Source: Oerskovia turbata (lineage in GTDB: Bacteria; Actinomycetota; Actinomycetes; Actinomycetales; Cellulomonadaceae). Taken from it: DNA of 64,000 nucleotides. The notes below the pieces were generated by a model, which was given only the letters and a program-made list of their open reading frames with translations, was not told where the DNA came from and ran no database searches. Shown here one piece after another: positions 8,738 through 16,855 of this stretch (the first letter of the stretch is position 1; each line of letters starts with the position of its first letter). A program made the position numbers and the translations under genes. The DNA is taken from the NCBI RefSeq assembly GCF_000718325.1, contig NZ_JOFV01000003.1, forward strand, positions 235,210-299,209, in the 5' to 3' direction.

Positions 8738-9937
8738 CTACACGGACGTCGGACGCACCGCCTCGCCCATCCGCCGGACGGCCTCGGTCAGCACCTCCTG
8801 GCTCGTCGCGAGGTTGAGCCGCACGTGCCCGGCCCCTCCCGGCCCGAAGTGCCGACCGTCGTTCAGGGCGACCTTGGCCCGGTCGAGGAAGAACCGGTAC
8901 GGGTCGTCCGACACCGAGGACATGTCGAGCCAGGCGAGATAGGTGCCCTGCGTCGGCTGGTAGCGGACCTGTGGCAGGTGCTCCTCCAGGAGGTCGACGA
9001 GGAGCAGCTTGTTGCGGCGGACCCCGCGCAGGACCGCGTCGAGCCACGGGGTGCCGTCCGTGAGGGCGGCGACGTGCGCGATCACGGAGACGTGGCCGAC
9101 GCCGTGCACGACTTCCTCGGGGATGCGCCGCAGGTCGTCGACGGCCTCGGGGCCGCCGACGGCGATCGCCGCCTTGAGGCCCGCGAGGTTCCACGCCTTG
9201 GAGGCAGAGAGGACCGCGATCGCGTTCTCGGCCCCGGCGACGGTCACGATCGGTGTGCAGGCGACCCCGGGCGCCGTGAGCGGTGCGTGAATCTCGTCGG
9301 ACACGATGCGCACGCCGTGGCGGCGCGCGAGGGCCGCGAGCGCCTCGAGCTCCTCGCGCGTGTGCACGGTGCCCGTGGGGTTGTGCGGGTTGCACAGCAG
9401 GTAGACGGCCCGGCGCCCGCTCCCTGGTCCGGTCCCGTTGAGGGTGGCGCCGGTCGCGTCGGCGAAGGCACGGTCGAGCGCGTCGAGGTCGAGGCGGAAG
9501 TCGGAGGTGAGCGGTGCGGTGACGATCCGGCGCCCCTCGTTCTGCGTGAACCCGAAGAACGGCGGGTAGACGGGCGGGCTGACCACGACCGCGTCCCCCG
9601 GGCCGGTGAGGACCTTGAGGATCTCCATGATCCCGAGCATCACGTCGGGCATCATGCGGGTGCTCGACGGGTCGATCGACCAGTCCCAGCGGAGCCTCGC
9701 GAAGCCGGCGAGAGCCTCGGCGTACGAGGTGCCGTAGTCGTACCCGGTGTCCCCCGAGCGCATGGCCTCGGTCACCGCCTCGACGACGGGCGGTGCGAGC
9801 TCGACGTCCATCTCGGCGACCCACAGGGGCAGCACGTCAGGGGCGTAGGCCCGCCACTTGAGGCTGGTCCGACGGCGGAGCGCGTCCAGGCTGACGGCGT
9901 CGAGCGGGTTGTCGGTCGCGAAGGGAGAGGTGGTCAC
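8738..9937 (-). CDS. PatB/MalY-type PLP-dependent cysteine-S-conjugate beta-lyase (aminotransferase fold)
   Basis: A 399-residue class I/II fold-type I PLP enzyme. Family features are the N-terminal LPLWVAEMDVE, the PVYPPFF loop, CNPHNPTG around the PLP phosphate, SDEIHAPL and the PLP-lysine motif SASKAWNLAGLK. PatB/MalY enzymes cleave cystathionine or other C-S bonds and some act as aminotransferases; the substrate is not determined. The GTG start at 9937 is 7 nt after a TAGGCT box, so the mRNA is probably leaderless. It stands alone between DedA and the TMEM175 gene. Confidence 0.9.
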   Translation of the reverse strand: MTTSPFATDNPLDAVSLDALRRRTSLKWRAYAPDVLPLWVAEMDVELAPPVVEAVTEAMRSGDTGYDYGTSYAEALAGFARLRWDWSIDPSSTRMMPDVMLGIMEILKVLTGPGDAVVVSPPVYPPFFGFTQNEGRRIVTAPLTSDFRLDLDALDRAFADATGATLNGTGPGSGRRAVYLLCNPHNPTGTVHTREELEALAALARRHGVRIVSDEIHAPLTAPGVACTPIVTVAGAENAIAVLSASKAWNLAGLKAAIAVGGPEAVDDLRRIPEEVVHGVGHVSVIAHVAALTDGTPWLDAVLRGVRRNKLLLVDLLEEHLPQVRYQPTQGTYLAWLDMSSVSDDPYRFFLDRAKVALNDGRHFGPGGAGHVRLNLATSQEVLTEAVRRMGEAVRPTSV

Positions 9938-9944
9938 GAGATCG

Positions 9945-9950
9945 AGCCTA
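9945..9950 (-). promoter_or_regulatory. Putative -10 box (TAGGCT) for a leaderless transcript of the PatB gene
   Basis: TAGGCT on the minus strand ends 7 nt before the GTG at 9937. That places the transcription start at or next to the start codon. No Shine-Dalgarno is present. Confidence 0.5.
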
Positions 9951-9988
9951 CGACGGGAGCACCCGGTGGACGGGACCGCTCAGTCGGT

Positions 9989-10828
9989 TCAGTCGGTCGA
10001 GGGCCGCCCGGCGCCGACCCCGGACCGCTCGAAGACCCCCTGGGGTAGCGCGAGCGTCGTCGTGGGCGTCTTGGTCCGCTCCGTGGCGCCCTCGCTGGGA
10101 ACCTGCGCACCGTCGTCGGGCAGGGCGGGACGCGCACGACGCCCGTGCGCCGGGGGCGCGCCCGCGAGGACCGACCGGGCGACCCGCATCACCACGAAAG
10201 CGACCACCGCGAGGGCCACGGCCCCGATCACGATCTTCTGCAGGACCCCCGCATACTCCTCGACCAGGTGCCAGCTCTCCCCCAGGGCGAAACCCGCCCC
10301 GACGAAGATGCTGTTCCAGATGAGGCTGCCCGCGGTCGTCAGGAGGACGAACTTCGGCAGCGGCATGCGATCCACTCCCGCCGGGAGCGAGATCAGGCTC
10401 CGGAAGATCGGGATCATGCGCCCGAAGAAGACGGCCATGCTGCCGTGCTTGTGGAACCAGGCCTCGGTGCGGTCGACGTCCTCGAGCTTGACGAGCGGCA
10501 GCCAGCCGATGATCCGGCGCGTGCGCTCACGCCCGACCAGGGCACCCACGTAGTACAGGGCGATCGCCCCCACGAGCGACCCGACGGTCGTCGCGATCAC
10601 CGCGGCGAACACGTTGAAGCTCCCGCGGCTCGCGGTGAAGCCCGCGAGCGGCAGGATGACCTCGCTCGGCAGCGGCGGGAACAGGTTCTCGAGCGCGATC
10701 GCCAGACCGGCGCCGAACACGCCCAGCGTCTCCATGAGCGACACGGCCCAGCCCGCGACGCCACCCAGTTCGGGCTCGCTCGCGGCGGCCACGTGCACGA
10801 GGTCGACAGAGAGGTTCGCGAAGGGCAT
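9989..10828 (-). CDS. DedA family membrane protein (VTT/SNARE-associated domain)
   Basis: A 279-residue DedA protein. Hydrophobic segments surround the conserved motifs ENLFPPLPSEVILPLAG and HGSMAVFFGRMIPIFRSLISLPAG, which form the two inward-facing re-entrant loops. DedA proteins are proposed undecaprenyl-phosphate or phospholipid transporters needed for envelope integrity. The last 50 residues are hydrophilic and rich in T, P and R. The ATG at 10828 lies 6 nt after TAGTGT, suggesting a leaderless mRNA. It follows the AvrD operon on the same strand with a 63-bp gap, so read-through is possible, but its own promoter makes it a separate unit. Confidence 0.9.
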   Translation of the reverse strand: MPFANLSVDLVHVAAASEPELGGVAGWAVSLMETLGVFGAGLAIALENLFPPLPSEVILPLAGFTASRGSFNVFAAVIATTVGSLVGAIALYYVGALVGRERTRRIIGWLPLVKLEDVDRTEAWFHKHGSMAVFFGRMIPIFRSLISLPAGVDRMPLPKFVLLTTAGSLIWNSIFVGAGFALGESWHLVEEYAGVLQKIVIGAVALAVVAFVVMRVARSVLAGAPPAHGRRARPALPDDGAQVPSEGATERTKTPTTTLALPQGVFERSGVGAGRPSTD

Positions 10829-10834
10829 GCGCAG

Positions 10835-10840
10835 ACACTA
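10835..10840 (-). promoter_or_regulatory. Putative -10 box (TAGTGT) for a leaderless transcript of the DedA gene
   Basis: TAGTGT on the minus strand ends 6 nt before the ATG at 10828, the spacing expected for a leaderless actinobacterial mRNA. It lies between the end of the AvrD operon and dedA. Confidence 0.5.
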
Positions 10841-10891
10841 TGCGCCGGACACCGGACATTTCGAGCTCGGGCGTGTCTCCGCTGAGCACCT

Positions 10892-11479
10892 TCACGGGCT
10901 GTTCACTCTCTCGTGCCGGACACGCCCCACGATCGACGCCGCGGCGGCGACCCGGTCCTCGACCGTCCCGTCGAGGAGGTGCACCGGGACGCCCGTCTCC
11001 GCGGTCGTCTCCCGCGTGAGCGCCTCGGCCTCGGCCCGGAACGACTCGCTCACCGGCCGGTCCTCGGGTGGGAGCGGGAACCGGACCGGGAGGAGCAGGA
11101 AGAGGTCGTAGGTGCGCGCCGCACGGGCACAGGCCTCACGCAGGAAACCGTCCACGACGTCGCGCAGGACGCCGTCCTGCCGCGCACCGGAGAGTGCCTG
11201 ACGACGCAGCCTCACCGCGGCGTACACCCATTCGTGCAGGACCGAACCGTCGGAGATCATGTCGGGCGTCGCGCTCTCCTGCTCGACGCGCTGGGCGTAC
11301 CGCCGCAGGCTCAGCTGGAGCACCTCGGCCTCGGTGCACTCGAGGAGCGACCTGGGCGGCGAGCCGACCGGGTCCCTCATGGCGTCCAGCCCGGGGACCG
11401 CGAGGCCCGTCCGGCGCCCCAGCTCCCCCGACAGGGTCGACTTGCCGACCCCGTGGGCCCCAACCACCGCGACGCGCAC
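10892..11479 (-). CDS. P-loop AAA_28-type ATPase/kinase, paralogue A (last gene of AvrD operon)
   Basis: A 195-residue P-loop protein with Walker A GAHGVGKST at residues 7-15. It resembles the NadR/nicotinamide-riboside-kinase-like AAA_28 group, which includes small-molecule kinases. It is a diverged paralogue of the product of 13462-14169: both share ISDGS[VS]LHEWVY in the middle and a RPVxExFRxxA segment near the C-terminus. The GTG start at 11479 has GGAGGAG upstream; an ATG at 11551 would overlap the HAD gene and adds non-conserved residues. It is the distal gene of the operon, 46 bp after the HAD stop. The likely role is phosphorylating an intermediate or a sugar partner; the substrate is unknown. 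Confidence 0.75.
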   Translation of the reverse strand: MRVAVVGAHGVGKSTLSGELGRRTGLAVPGLDAMRDPVGSPPRSLLECTEAEVLQLSLRRYAQRVEQESATPDMISDGSVLHEWVYAAVRLRRQALSGARQDGVLRDVVDGFLREACARAARTYDLFLLLPVRFPLPPEDRPVSESFRAEAEALTRETTAETGVPVHLLDGTVEDRVAAAASIVGRVRHERVNSP

Positions 11480-11525
11480 GCCCGTCTCCTCCCGTCGTCC
11501 CTCACCACTCCACGCCGCGCAGCCC

Positions 11526-12188
11526 TCAGACGGCCACGAGGCCCCAGCCACGCCGGCCCCCCACGACCGCGAGGGGTGCGCCGGGGACCGCGACGACCGT
11601 CGGGTGGCCGGTCAGCCCCATGTAGCCGGCGTCGGACAGGTCGTCGCCGTACGCGGCCGAGTGCGGCAGCGAGATCCCCTCCCGCCGCGCGTGCTCGGCG
11701 ACGGCACTGGCCTTCGCCTCACCGATCATCGGGACGGCCACGCACCCCGTGAACCGCCCCTCGCGCACCTCCGGGTCGGTGACCAGCAGGTGAGCACCGC
11801 CGAGCACCTTCGCGAGCGGGGCGAGCGCGGGTGCGAAGGACCCGCTCACCAGGACCACGACGTGCCCCGCGCGACGGTGCCGCTCGACGATCGAGACCAC
11901 CTGCGGGCGCAGGACGCCACCTCGACCCGCCGAGGCGAACCACCGGCGACCGACCTGCACGACGTCCCCGACCGACCTCCCCGCCCACCATGTGAAGTAG
12001 TGCCGGTTGCGCTCGGTCCGGGTCACGCCCGCCTCCCGCATCGTCGCGATGTCCCTCAGGAACGCGGCGGCCTCCTGGTCCGCTCCCCGCTCGGCGGCGT
12101 CGAAGCGGAGCAGCTCGAAGAGCGTGACACCGGTCGTCAGCGTCCCGTCGACGTCGAGGTAGGCCGCGACCCGGGGAGGCTCGCTCAC
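11526..12188 (-). CDS. HAD-IB (SerB-like) phosphatase of the AvrD operon
   Basis: A 220-residue haloacid-dehalogenase-superfamily hydrolase of the SerB-like HAD-IB type. Motif I is YLDVDGTLT (nucleophile D12, acid/base D14), motif II is the serine in LVSGSF, and motif IV is YGDDLSD. It should remove phosphate from a small molecule. In A-factor-type pathways the condensed butenolide phosphate must be dephosphorylated, and this protein could do the equivalent step; that is inference from context. The GTG start overlaps the ACP stop as GTGA, so the two are translationally coupled. Confidence 0.85.
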   Translation of the reverse strand: MSEPPRVAAYLDVDGTLTTGVTLFELLRFDAAERGADQEAAAFLRDIATMREAGVTRTERNRHYFTWWAGRSVGDVVQVGRRWFASAGRGGVLRPQVVSIVERHRRAGHVVVLVSGSFAPALAPLAKVLGGAHLLVTDPEVREGRFTGCVAVPMIGEAKASAVAEHARREGISLPHSAAYGDDLSDAGYMGLTGHPTVVAVPGAPLAVVGGRRGWGLVAV

Positions 12189-12448
12189 ACGTCGCCGCCC
12201 GCCGCGATCCGGTCCCGCACGAGCCGGCTCAGGCCGTCGAGGTCGCCCAGGCTCGCGACGTCGTAGTCGCTCACCTCGATACCGTAGGCCTGGCTCACCA
12301 CGGCCGCGATCTCCGCGGTCGTGAGCGAGTCGATGGCCAGGTCGTCGAAGGTCGCGCCGGCGGGGCGCAGGTCCGGCAGCCCTGGGATTGCCCGGCTGAC
12401 GAGGTCGGCGATGGACTCGGAGGTCGGGTCGAAGACGGTCTCGGTCAT
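12185..12448 (-). CDS. Free-standing acyl carrier protein of the AvrD operon
   Basis: An 87-residue acidic helical protein with the phosphopantetheine attachment motif DLAIDSLTTAEI (serine 41). It is the size of a free ACP and is neither the housekeeping ACP by context nor part of a megasynthase. The start has AAGGAG upstream. Its position between a KAS III gene (13 bp upstream) and the HAD phosphatase (GTGA overlap) indicates that it carries the acyl chain elongated by that KAS III. No phosphopantetheinyl transferase is in the operon, so activation must come from elsewhere. Confidence 0.9.
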   Translation of the reverse strand: MTETVFDPTSESIADLVSRAIPGLPDLRPAGATFDDLAIDSLTTAEIAAVVSQAYGIEVSDYDVASLGDLDGLSRLVRDRIAAGGDV

Positions 12449-12461
12449 GGTGCGCTCCTTC

Positions 12462-13475
12462 TCAGAGGTCCTGGACGACGAGGCGTGGCCACGTCGCCGT
12501 CGCGGCGCCCCAGGTGGTTCCTCCACCGAAGGCGGTCAGCAGGATGCGTTCGTGCGGTGCGAACGTACGGGCGTACGCGGCCAGCGCCAACGGGATCGAC
12601 GCGGCCGAGGTGTTGCCGGCGCGGTCGAGGTGGATCACGACCTTCTCCGACGCGATGCCCAGCGAGTGCGCCACGAGTCGCAGGATGCGTTCGTTGGCCT
12701 GGTGCGCGACGAACCAGTCGACGTCCTCGACCGACCACCCCGAGAGGGCGAGCGCACGGCGCGACGACGACGACATCGCCGCGACGGCAGCGCCGAAGAC
12801 CGACCGCCCGTCCATCCGGAAGTACGCGTCGGAGGCGTCGACGACCTCACGGTGCGGAACCCTCGAGCCGCCGGCCGGGACGGTGATGAGGTCGTGGGCG
12901 CTCCCGTCGGAGCCGAGGTGGAACGCACCGAGGCTCCCCGCTTCGTCGGGGTCGCCCCCGTCGACGACGACGGCCCCCGCGCCGTCGCCGAAGAGGATCG
13001 ACGTCGCGCGGTCGCGCGGGTCGACGATCGAGGTGAACTGGTCGGCGCCGATCACGAGCGCCCGGCGGTGGAGCCCGGCGAGCACCGCCGCACTGGCCTG
13101 GGCGAGCGCGTAGACGAAGCCCGAGCACACGGCTGCCAGGTCGAAGGCCGCCGCGGCGCCGAGCCCTAGCCTGCTCGCCACCAGAGGGGCGGTGGCCGGG
13201 CACGACCGGTCGGGCGTGCTCGTCGCGACGACGACCAGGTCCACGGCCGGTTCTCCCGCGGAGGCGAGCGCCCGGCGCCCGGCCTCGACCGCGAGGTCGG
13301 ACGTCGCGCACCCCTCGTCGGCGAAGCGCCGTTCCCTGATCCCGGTCCGTGTCCTGATCCACTCGTCCGAGGTGTCGACGAGCGCCGCGAGGTCGTCGTT
13401 GCTCACGACCCGAGGCGGCAGGTACCCGCCCACACCGCGCAGGACCGCTGCGCCCGGTCGGTCACGTGAGGACAT
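12462..13475 (-). CDS. 3-oxoacyl-ACP synthase III (FabH-like) of the AvrD operon
   Basis: A 337-residue KAS III with the full catalytic triad: Cys117 in AVCSGF, His258 in AHQANERIL and Asn288 in GNTSAASIP. It has the usual C-terminal FGGGTTWGA. KAS III enzymes condense an acyl-CoA starter with malonyl-ACP and give a beta-ketoacyl-ACP, the substrate class used by AvrD and AfsA enzymes. It overlaps the upstream kinase gene by 14 bp and is followed 13 bp later by the ACP gene. Housekeeping fabH normally sits with fabD/acpP/fabF, which are absent here, so this is a pathway-specific copy. Confidence 0.92.
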   Translation of the reverse strand: MSSRDRPGAAVLRGVGGYLPPRVVSNDDLAALVDTSDEWIRTRTGIRERRFADEGCATSDLAVEAGRRALASAGEPAVDLVVVATSTPDRSCPATAPLVASRLGLGAAAAFDLAAVCSGFVYALAQASAAVLAGLHRRALVIGADQFTSIVDPRDRATSILFGDGAGAVVVDGGDPDEAGSLGAFHLGSDGSAHDLITVPAGGSRVPHREVVDASDAYFRMDGRSVFGAAVAAMSSSSRRALALSGWSVEDVDWFVAHQANERILRLVAHSLGIASEKVVIHLDRAGNTSAASIPLALAAYARTFAPHERILLTAFGGGTTWGAATATWPRLVVQDL

Positions 13476-14169
13476 GCGCGACCACCCGTTCCTTCTCGTC
13501 CCGCACGTCGAGCAGGTCGTAGTCGACCTGTGCCCGGGCCACCGCCTCCTCGATGGTCACGACGCGCGGCAGGTCGTAGTGGTCGGTGATCGCCTGGAGG
13601 CGCTCCGGGATCGAGCCGCCGATGCTCACGTTGGGGATGCCCAGCGCGGCGATCTCCCGCTGGAGCTTCTCGTCCGCGAGCCGCCGGAACTTCTCGTTGA
13701 CCGGGCGGTGCCCGTCGGCGACGAGCGGGAACTCGATGGGCAGGTGCACGAACGCGTCGTAGCTCGCCGCGGCGTGCTGCTTGGCGGGGACGCCGAGTGC
13801 GTCGATGACCTCCTCGAAGAACCGGATCGCGTCGGTGCGCTCGACGGAGTCGAGGTCGATCGAGTCGTTCGGGTTGATGCCCACCAGGACGCGCACCGTG
13901 CCGTAGACCCACTCGTGCAGCGAGGAGCCGTCCGAGATGAACGTGTCGCCCAGGTGCGACTCGTTGACCGCTCGCTCGGTGTTGCGCCGGGTGATCAGCA
14001 TGAGGATCTCCGCTGCGCTGCACTCCTCGAGGGTCTTGCCGGGGACGGAGATCGGGAGGAGCTCACGCATCGTCTTGGCCGCGCTCCGGGGGATCCCGGT
14101 GAGGTGCGCGAGCGCGAGGGTGGTGAAGGTCTTGCCTGACGAGTAGGTCCCGGAGATCGCGAGCCTCAT
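13462..14169 (-). CDS. P-loop AAA_28-type ATPase/kinase, paralogue B (AvrD operon)
   Basis: A 235-residue P-loop protein with Walker A GTYSSGKT at residues 7-14. Small-molecule-kinase-like features follow: FISDGSSLHEWVYG, LPIEFPLVADGHRPVNEKFR. It is longer than its paralogue at 10892-11479, with an extra acidic insertion (GINPNDSIDLDSVERTD) that could contact a different substrate. The start has GAGGAAAGAGG upstream. It lies directly after the AvrD gene (46-bp gap) and overlaps the KAS III start. Which molecule it phosphorylates is unknown; a sugar or triose partner of the AvrD reaction is a reasonable guess. Confidence 0.75.
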   Translation of the reverse strand: MRLAISGTYSSGKTFTTLALAHLTGIPRSAAKTMRELLPISVPGKTLEECSAAEILMLITRRNTERAVNESHLGDTFISDGSSLHEWVYGTVRVLVGINPNDSIDLDSVERTDAIRFFEEVIDALGVPAKQHAAASYDAFVHLPIEFPLVADGHRPVNEKFRRLADEKLQREIAALGIPNVSIGGSIPERLQAITDHYDLPRVVTIEEAVARAQVDYDLLDVRDEKERVVAHVLT

Positions 14170-14215
14170 GACAGTCCTCTTTCCTCGGTGGGTCGAGCGG
14201 TGGTCGGTGGGATGG

Positions 14216-15220
14216 TCACCGTGGTGGTGACGGGATGCGGTGGGCGACGTCGCAGCGCACGCTCGTGCCGTGCCCGACGACGGCGCGGGCCTCCGTGCAG
14301 CGCCAGGTCTCCCCGCGAAGCACGACGAGCCGTGGTCGGACCAGGGCGACCTCGATGGGGTGGGTCGTGTCGAGCCAGAGCGCTGTGCCGTCGGACTCGA
14401 CGACGGTCCGTCGCATCCACAGCGTGCTGCTCTCAGCACGCGGGACGTGGTCCAGCTCGTAGAGGAGCACCTGGGCGAGCTGGAGCGTCGCGACGAACGC
14501 CTCGACGAAGGAGAGGCTCGGGCGGGCGGTCGCCCCGATGCCGAGGTCCTGGTCCGCGGTCCCGGGAAGCGTGGCCGCGACGAGCTGCGCGTGCGCCTCG
14601 TCGTGGCCGACCGTCGCGACGTCCCGCACGTCGACCGAGCGGCCGGCGTACCCCGAGCCGTGGACGCGGCGCGGCGCAGCGCCCAGCAGCTCGTCGGGCG
14701 AGGCGACGGTCAGGTCCACGCGCCCGGCGACGGCCAGGGGTCGGTGCACGGTGACCTCGACCGTCATGGTCCCGACGAACGCGTGGACGGTCACGTCCCG
14801 GTCCCGGCACGCGTCGTCGAGCCTGGCGGACACCGCGAAGTCCTGGTGGGCCCCCTCGACCGGGTCCTTCCCGGCGACGACCACGACGCGCCGCAGCACG
14901 ACGTCGACCAGGAAGGCGGGCGAGAACGTGGCGGCCAGCAGGATCTCGGCGGCCTGCACACCCAGGACCAGGACGTCGGTGGTGCTCAGGTGCGGCAGCT
15001 GGTCGACGTCCCCCTTGGTGGACCAGCGCTCCGCGACGCTGATCGACCCGCGGGCGTCCAGCCGCGAGGCCGCACCGTCGTGCCGGACGGCGACGGACCG
15101 CAGCCGGGGGTCGGTCCCCCGGTAGCCGCTGCCGAAGAAGCGCGACGCCGAGGGGCCGAGGAGGTCGTCGATCGTCGGGAGCGTGGGGAGCGCCGTCGAG
15201 GTGCCGTTCTCGGTGGCCAT
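14216..15220 (-). CDS. AvrD-family protein (syringolide synthase-like)
   Basis: A 334-residue protein recognised as the AvrD family by its N-terminal IDDLLGPSASRFFGSGYRG at residues 17-35, SVAERWSTKGDVDQLPHLS around 61-79, and TDVLVLGVQAAE following it. In Pseudomonas syringae, AvrD directs synthesis of syringolides, C-glycosyl-type lipids made from a beta-ketoacyl chain and a pentulose. Actinobacterial members are mostly uncharacterised. The AGGAGG site upstream of 15220 is perfect. It sits in the middle of an operon with KAS III, ACP, HAD phosphatase and kinases, exactly the partners such a condensation needs. An AfsA-type enzyme is the main alternative, but the motifs fit AvrD better. The product is unknown. 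Confidence 0.75.
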   Translation of the reverse strand: MATENGTSTALPTLPTIDDLLGPSASRFFGSGYRGTDPRLRSVAVRHDGAASRLDARGSISVAERWSTKGDVDQLPHLSTTDVLVLGVQAAEILLAATFSPAFLVDVVLRRVVVVAGKDPVEGAHQDFAVSARLDDACRDRDVTVHAFVGTMTVEVTVHRPLAVAGRVDLTVASPDELLGAAPRRVHGSGYAGRSVDVRDVATVGHDEAHAQLVAATLPGTADQDLGIGATARPSLSFVEAFVATLQLAQVLLYELDHVPRAESSTLWMRRTVVESDGTALWLDTTHPIEVALVRPRLVVLRGETWRCTEARAVVGHGTSVRCDVAHRIPSPPR

Positions 15221-15315
15221 GGTGTCCTCCTGGTTCCTCGTGAGCGTTCCGGTCGGTCGTGTCTGCTGGGTGGCGCGGGACCCGTCGTCGTGGACCGGTC
15301 CCTCTCGCGGCGGGG

Positions 15316-16812
15316 TCACCCCCGGCCGTGCGGGACCGGCCGGTCTGCACGTCCCGCACCGGCGTCCGCGAGGTCGGTCGCGGACCGGTCCCCGCCGGGC
15401 CGCCGCTCGGCCGGCAGGAAGACCAGGATCAGGACCGCGGTGGCGAGGATCAGCACGGCGTTCACGAGCAGACCCGCGTGGACGCCGCCGAGCACCGCCT
15501 CGCTCGAGCTCGGGTCGTCGAACCGCCCGGTGGCGAACGCGATCGCGACTGCGCTGATGAGCGGGGTCCCCACGGTGAACGCGATCTGCTGCGTCTGGCC
15601 GGCGAGCCCGGTCGCGAGTCCCTGCTCGGAGTCGGGCAGACCCGACGTCACCGTCACCGTGTAGGCCACGATGACCAGGACGTGCCCGAACCCGCCCACG
15701 GCCGTCGCGAGGAGGATGTGGACGAACCCGAGCGCCTCGCCCACCCCGAGAAGGAGGAACGTGAGGGTCGTGACGCCCTGCAGGGTCAGACCGAGCAGCA
15801 GCGTCCCCTTGGCCCCGAGACGGTCGATGATCCGCGCCGCGACGAGCCCTCCGGTGAAGGCTCCCGCGCCCAGCACCCCGAAGGCGAGCCCCGTCGCGAG
15901 CGCCGACGCCTCGAGCACGCGCTGGAGGTACAGGGTCAGGAGGAAGACCTTGCTGCTCTCCATCGCGAACGTGGTGAACCCGGCGAGGTTTCCCCAGGAC
16001 ACCGTGGGCCTGCGCAGGATGGTCACGGCGGCCAGCGGGTGCGACGACCTGCTCTCGACGAACCAGAAGCTCACGAACGCCGTGACGGAGAGGGCGACGA
16101 GCCCGAGGAACGCGGGCGACCCCCACCCGGAGCGCTCACCCGTCGAGATGCCGAGGACCAGGGCGAGGAGCCCTGTCGACAGGAGCGCCGCGCCGGGGAC
16201 GTCGAGCTTCTGCTGCTTGCGCTCGCCGTGGTCGGTGAGGAGGAAGGGCGCGGCCGCGAGGATGAGCAGCCCCGCCGGCACGTTGATCAGGAACGTCGAG
16301 CGCCACCCGAGGACGTCGGTGACGACGCCACCCAGGACGGCACCCACGGCGAAACCGAGCGAGAGCAGGGCGCCGTTGAGCCCCAGGGCACGGTTCCGCA
16401 GCGGTCCTTCCTCGAACGACGTGGTCAGGAGGGAGAGCGCGGCCGGCATCGTGATCGCGGTCGCGAGCCCCTGCCCGGCCCTGGCCGCGAACAGCACCCA
16501 GGGCTCGGTGGCGAACCCGCCCACGGCCGACGCCACGGTCAGCACGACCATGCCGATCAGGAACATCCGCTTGCGCCCGTGCAGGTCCGCGACCCGCCCC
16601 ATCACGAGGACGAGGCTCGCCGCGGTCAGCGCGAACGCCGTCACGATCCACTGCAGGTCGGCGTCGGGGATCCCCAGGTCCTCGCCGATCACGGGCAGCG
16701 CCACCGTCACGATCGAGAAGTCGAGCGCGAACATGAACTGTGCGCCGAGGAGCACGATCAGGACGAGTCGTTGACGACCGGTGAGCGCGAGGTCCTCGCT
16801 GGTTCGTGTCAT
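15316..16812 (-). CDS. MFS transporter, DHA2-like (EmrB/QacA type), probable exporter of the AvrD product
   Basis: A 498-residue drug:H+ antiporter-like MFS protein with about 14 predicted membrane segments. Seen are FALDFSIVTVALPVIGEDLG in helix 1, the MFS signature GRVADLHGRKRMFLIG between helices 2 and 3, and LNGALLSLGFAVGAVLGGV near helix 5. Such proteins often export the product of a neighbouring biosynthetic cluster and give self-resistance. The ATG at 16812 gives a complete N-terminus. It lies 43 bp after the MBL gene and 95 bp before the AvrD gene, all codirectional. The substrate is inferred from the operon only. Confidence 0.88.
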   Translation of the reverse strand: MTRTSEDLALTGRQRLVLIVLLGAQFMFALDFSIVTVALPVIGEDLGIPDADLQWIVTAFALTAASLVLVMGRVADLHGRKRMFLIGMVVLTVASAVGGFATEPWVLFAARAGQGLATAITMPAALSLLTTSFEEGPLRNRALGLNGALLSLGFAVGAVLGGVVTDVLGWRSTFLINVPAGLLILAAAPFLLTDHGERKQQKLDVPGAALLSTGLLALVLGISTGERSGWGSPAFLGLVALSVTAFVSFWFVESRSSHPLAAVTILRRPTVSWGNLAGFTTFAMESSKVFLLTLYLQRVLEASALATGLAFGVLGAGAFTGGLVAARIIDRLGAKGTLLLGLTLQGVTTLTFLLLGVGEALGFVHILLATAVGGFGHVLVIVAYTVTVTSGLPDSEQGLATGLAGQTQQIAFTVGTPLISAVAIAFATGRFDDPSSSEAVLGGVHAGLLVNAVLILATAVLILVFLPAERRPGGDRSATDLADAGAGRADRPVPHGRG

Positions 16813-16855
16813 GCCTCGAGGATGGGCGCGGGCGAGCACGTCATCCAGAGCGGCC

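Noticed and set aside
10829..10891. DedA gene as an eleventh member of the AvrD operon
   Set aside because: It has its own TANNNT box at leaderless spacing and a general envelope function; co-transcription is possible but not supported by overlap or coupling.
14216..15220. AfsA (A-factor synthase) instead of AvrD
   Set aside because: The N-terminal RFFGSGYR and KGDVDQLPHLSTTD segments fit AvrD as I know it, and AfsA hot-dog repeat signatures are not evident. Kept as the main alternative rather than the call.
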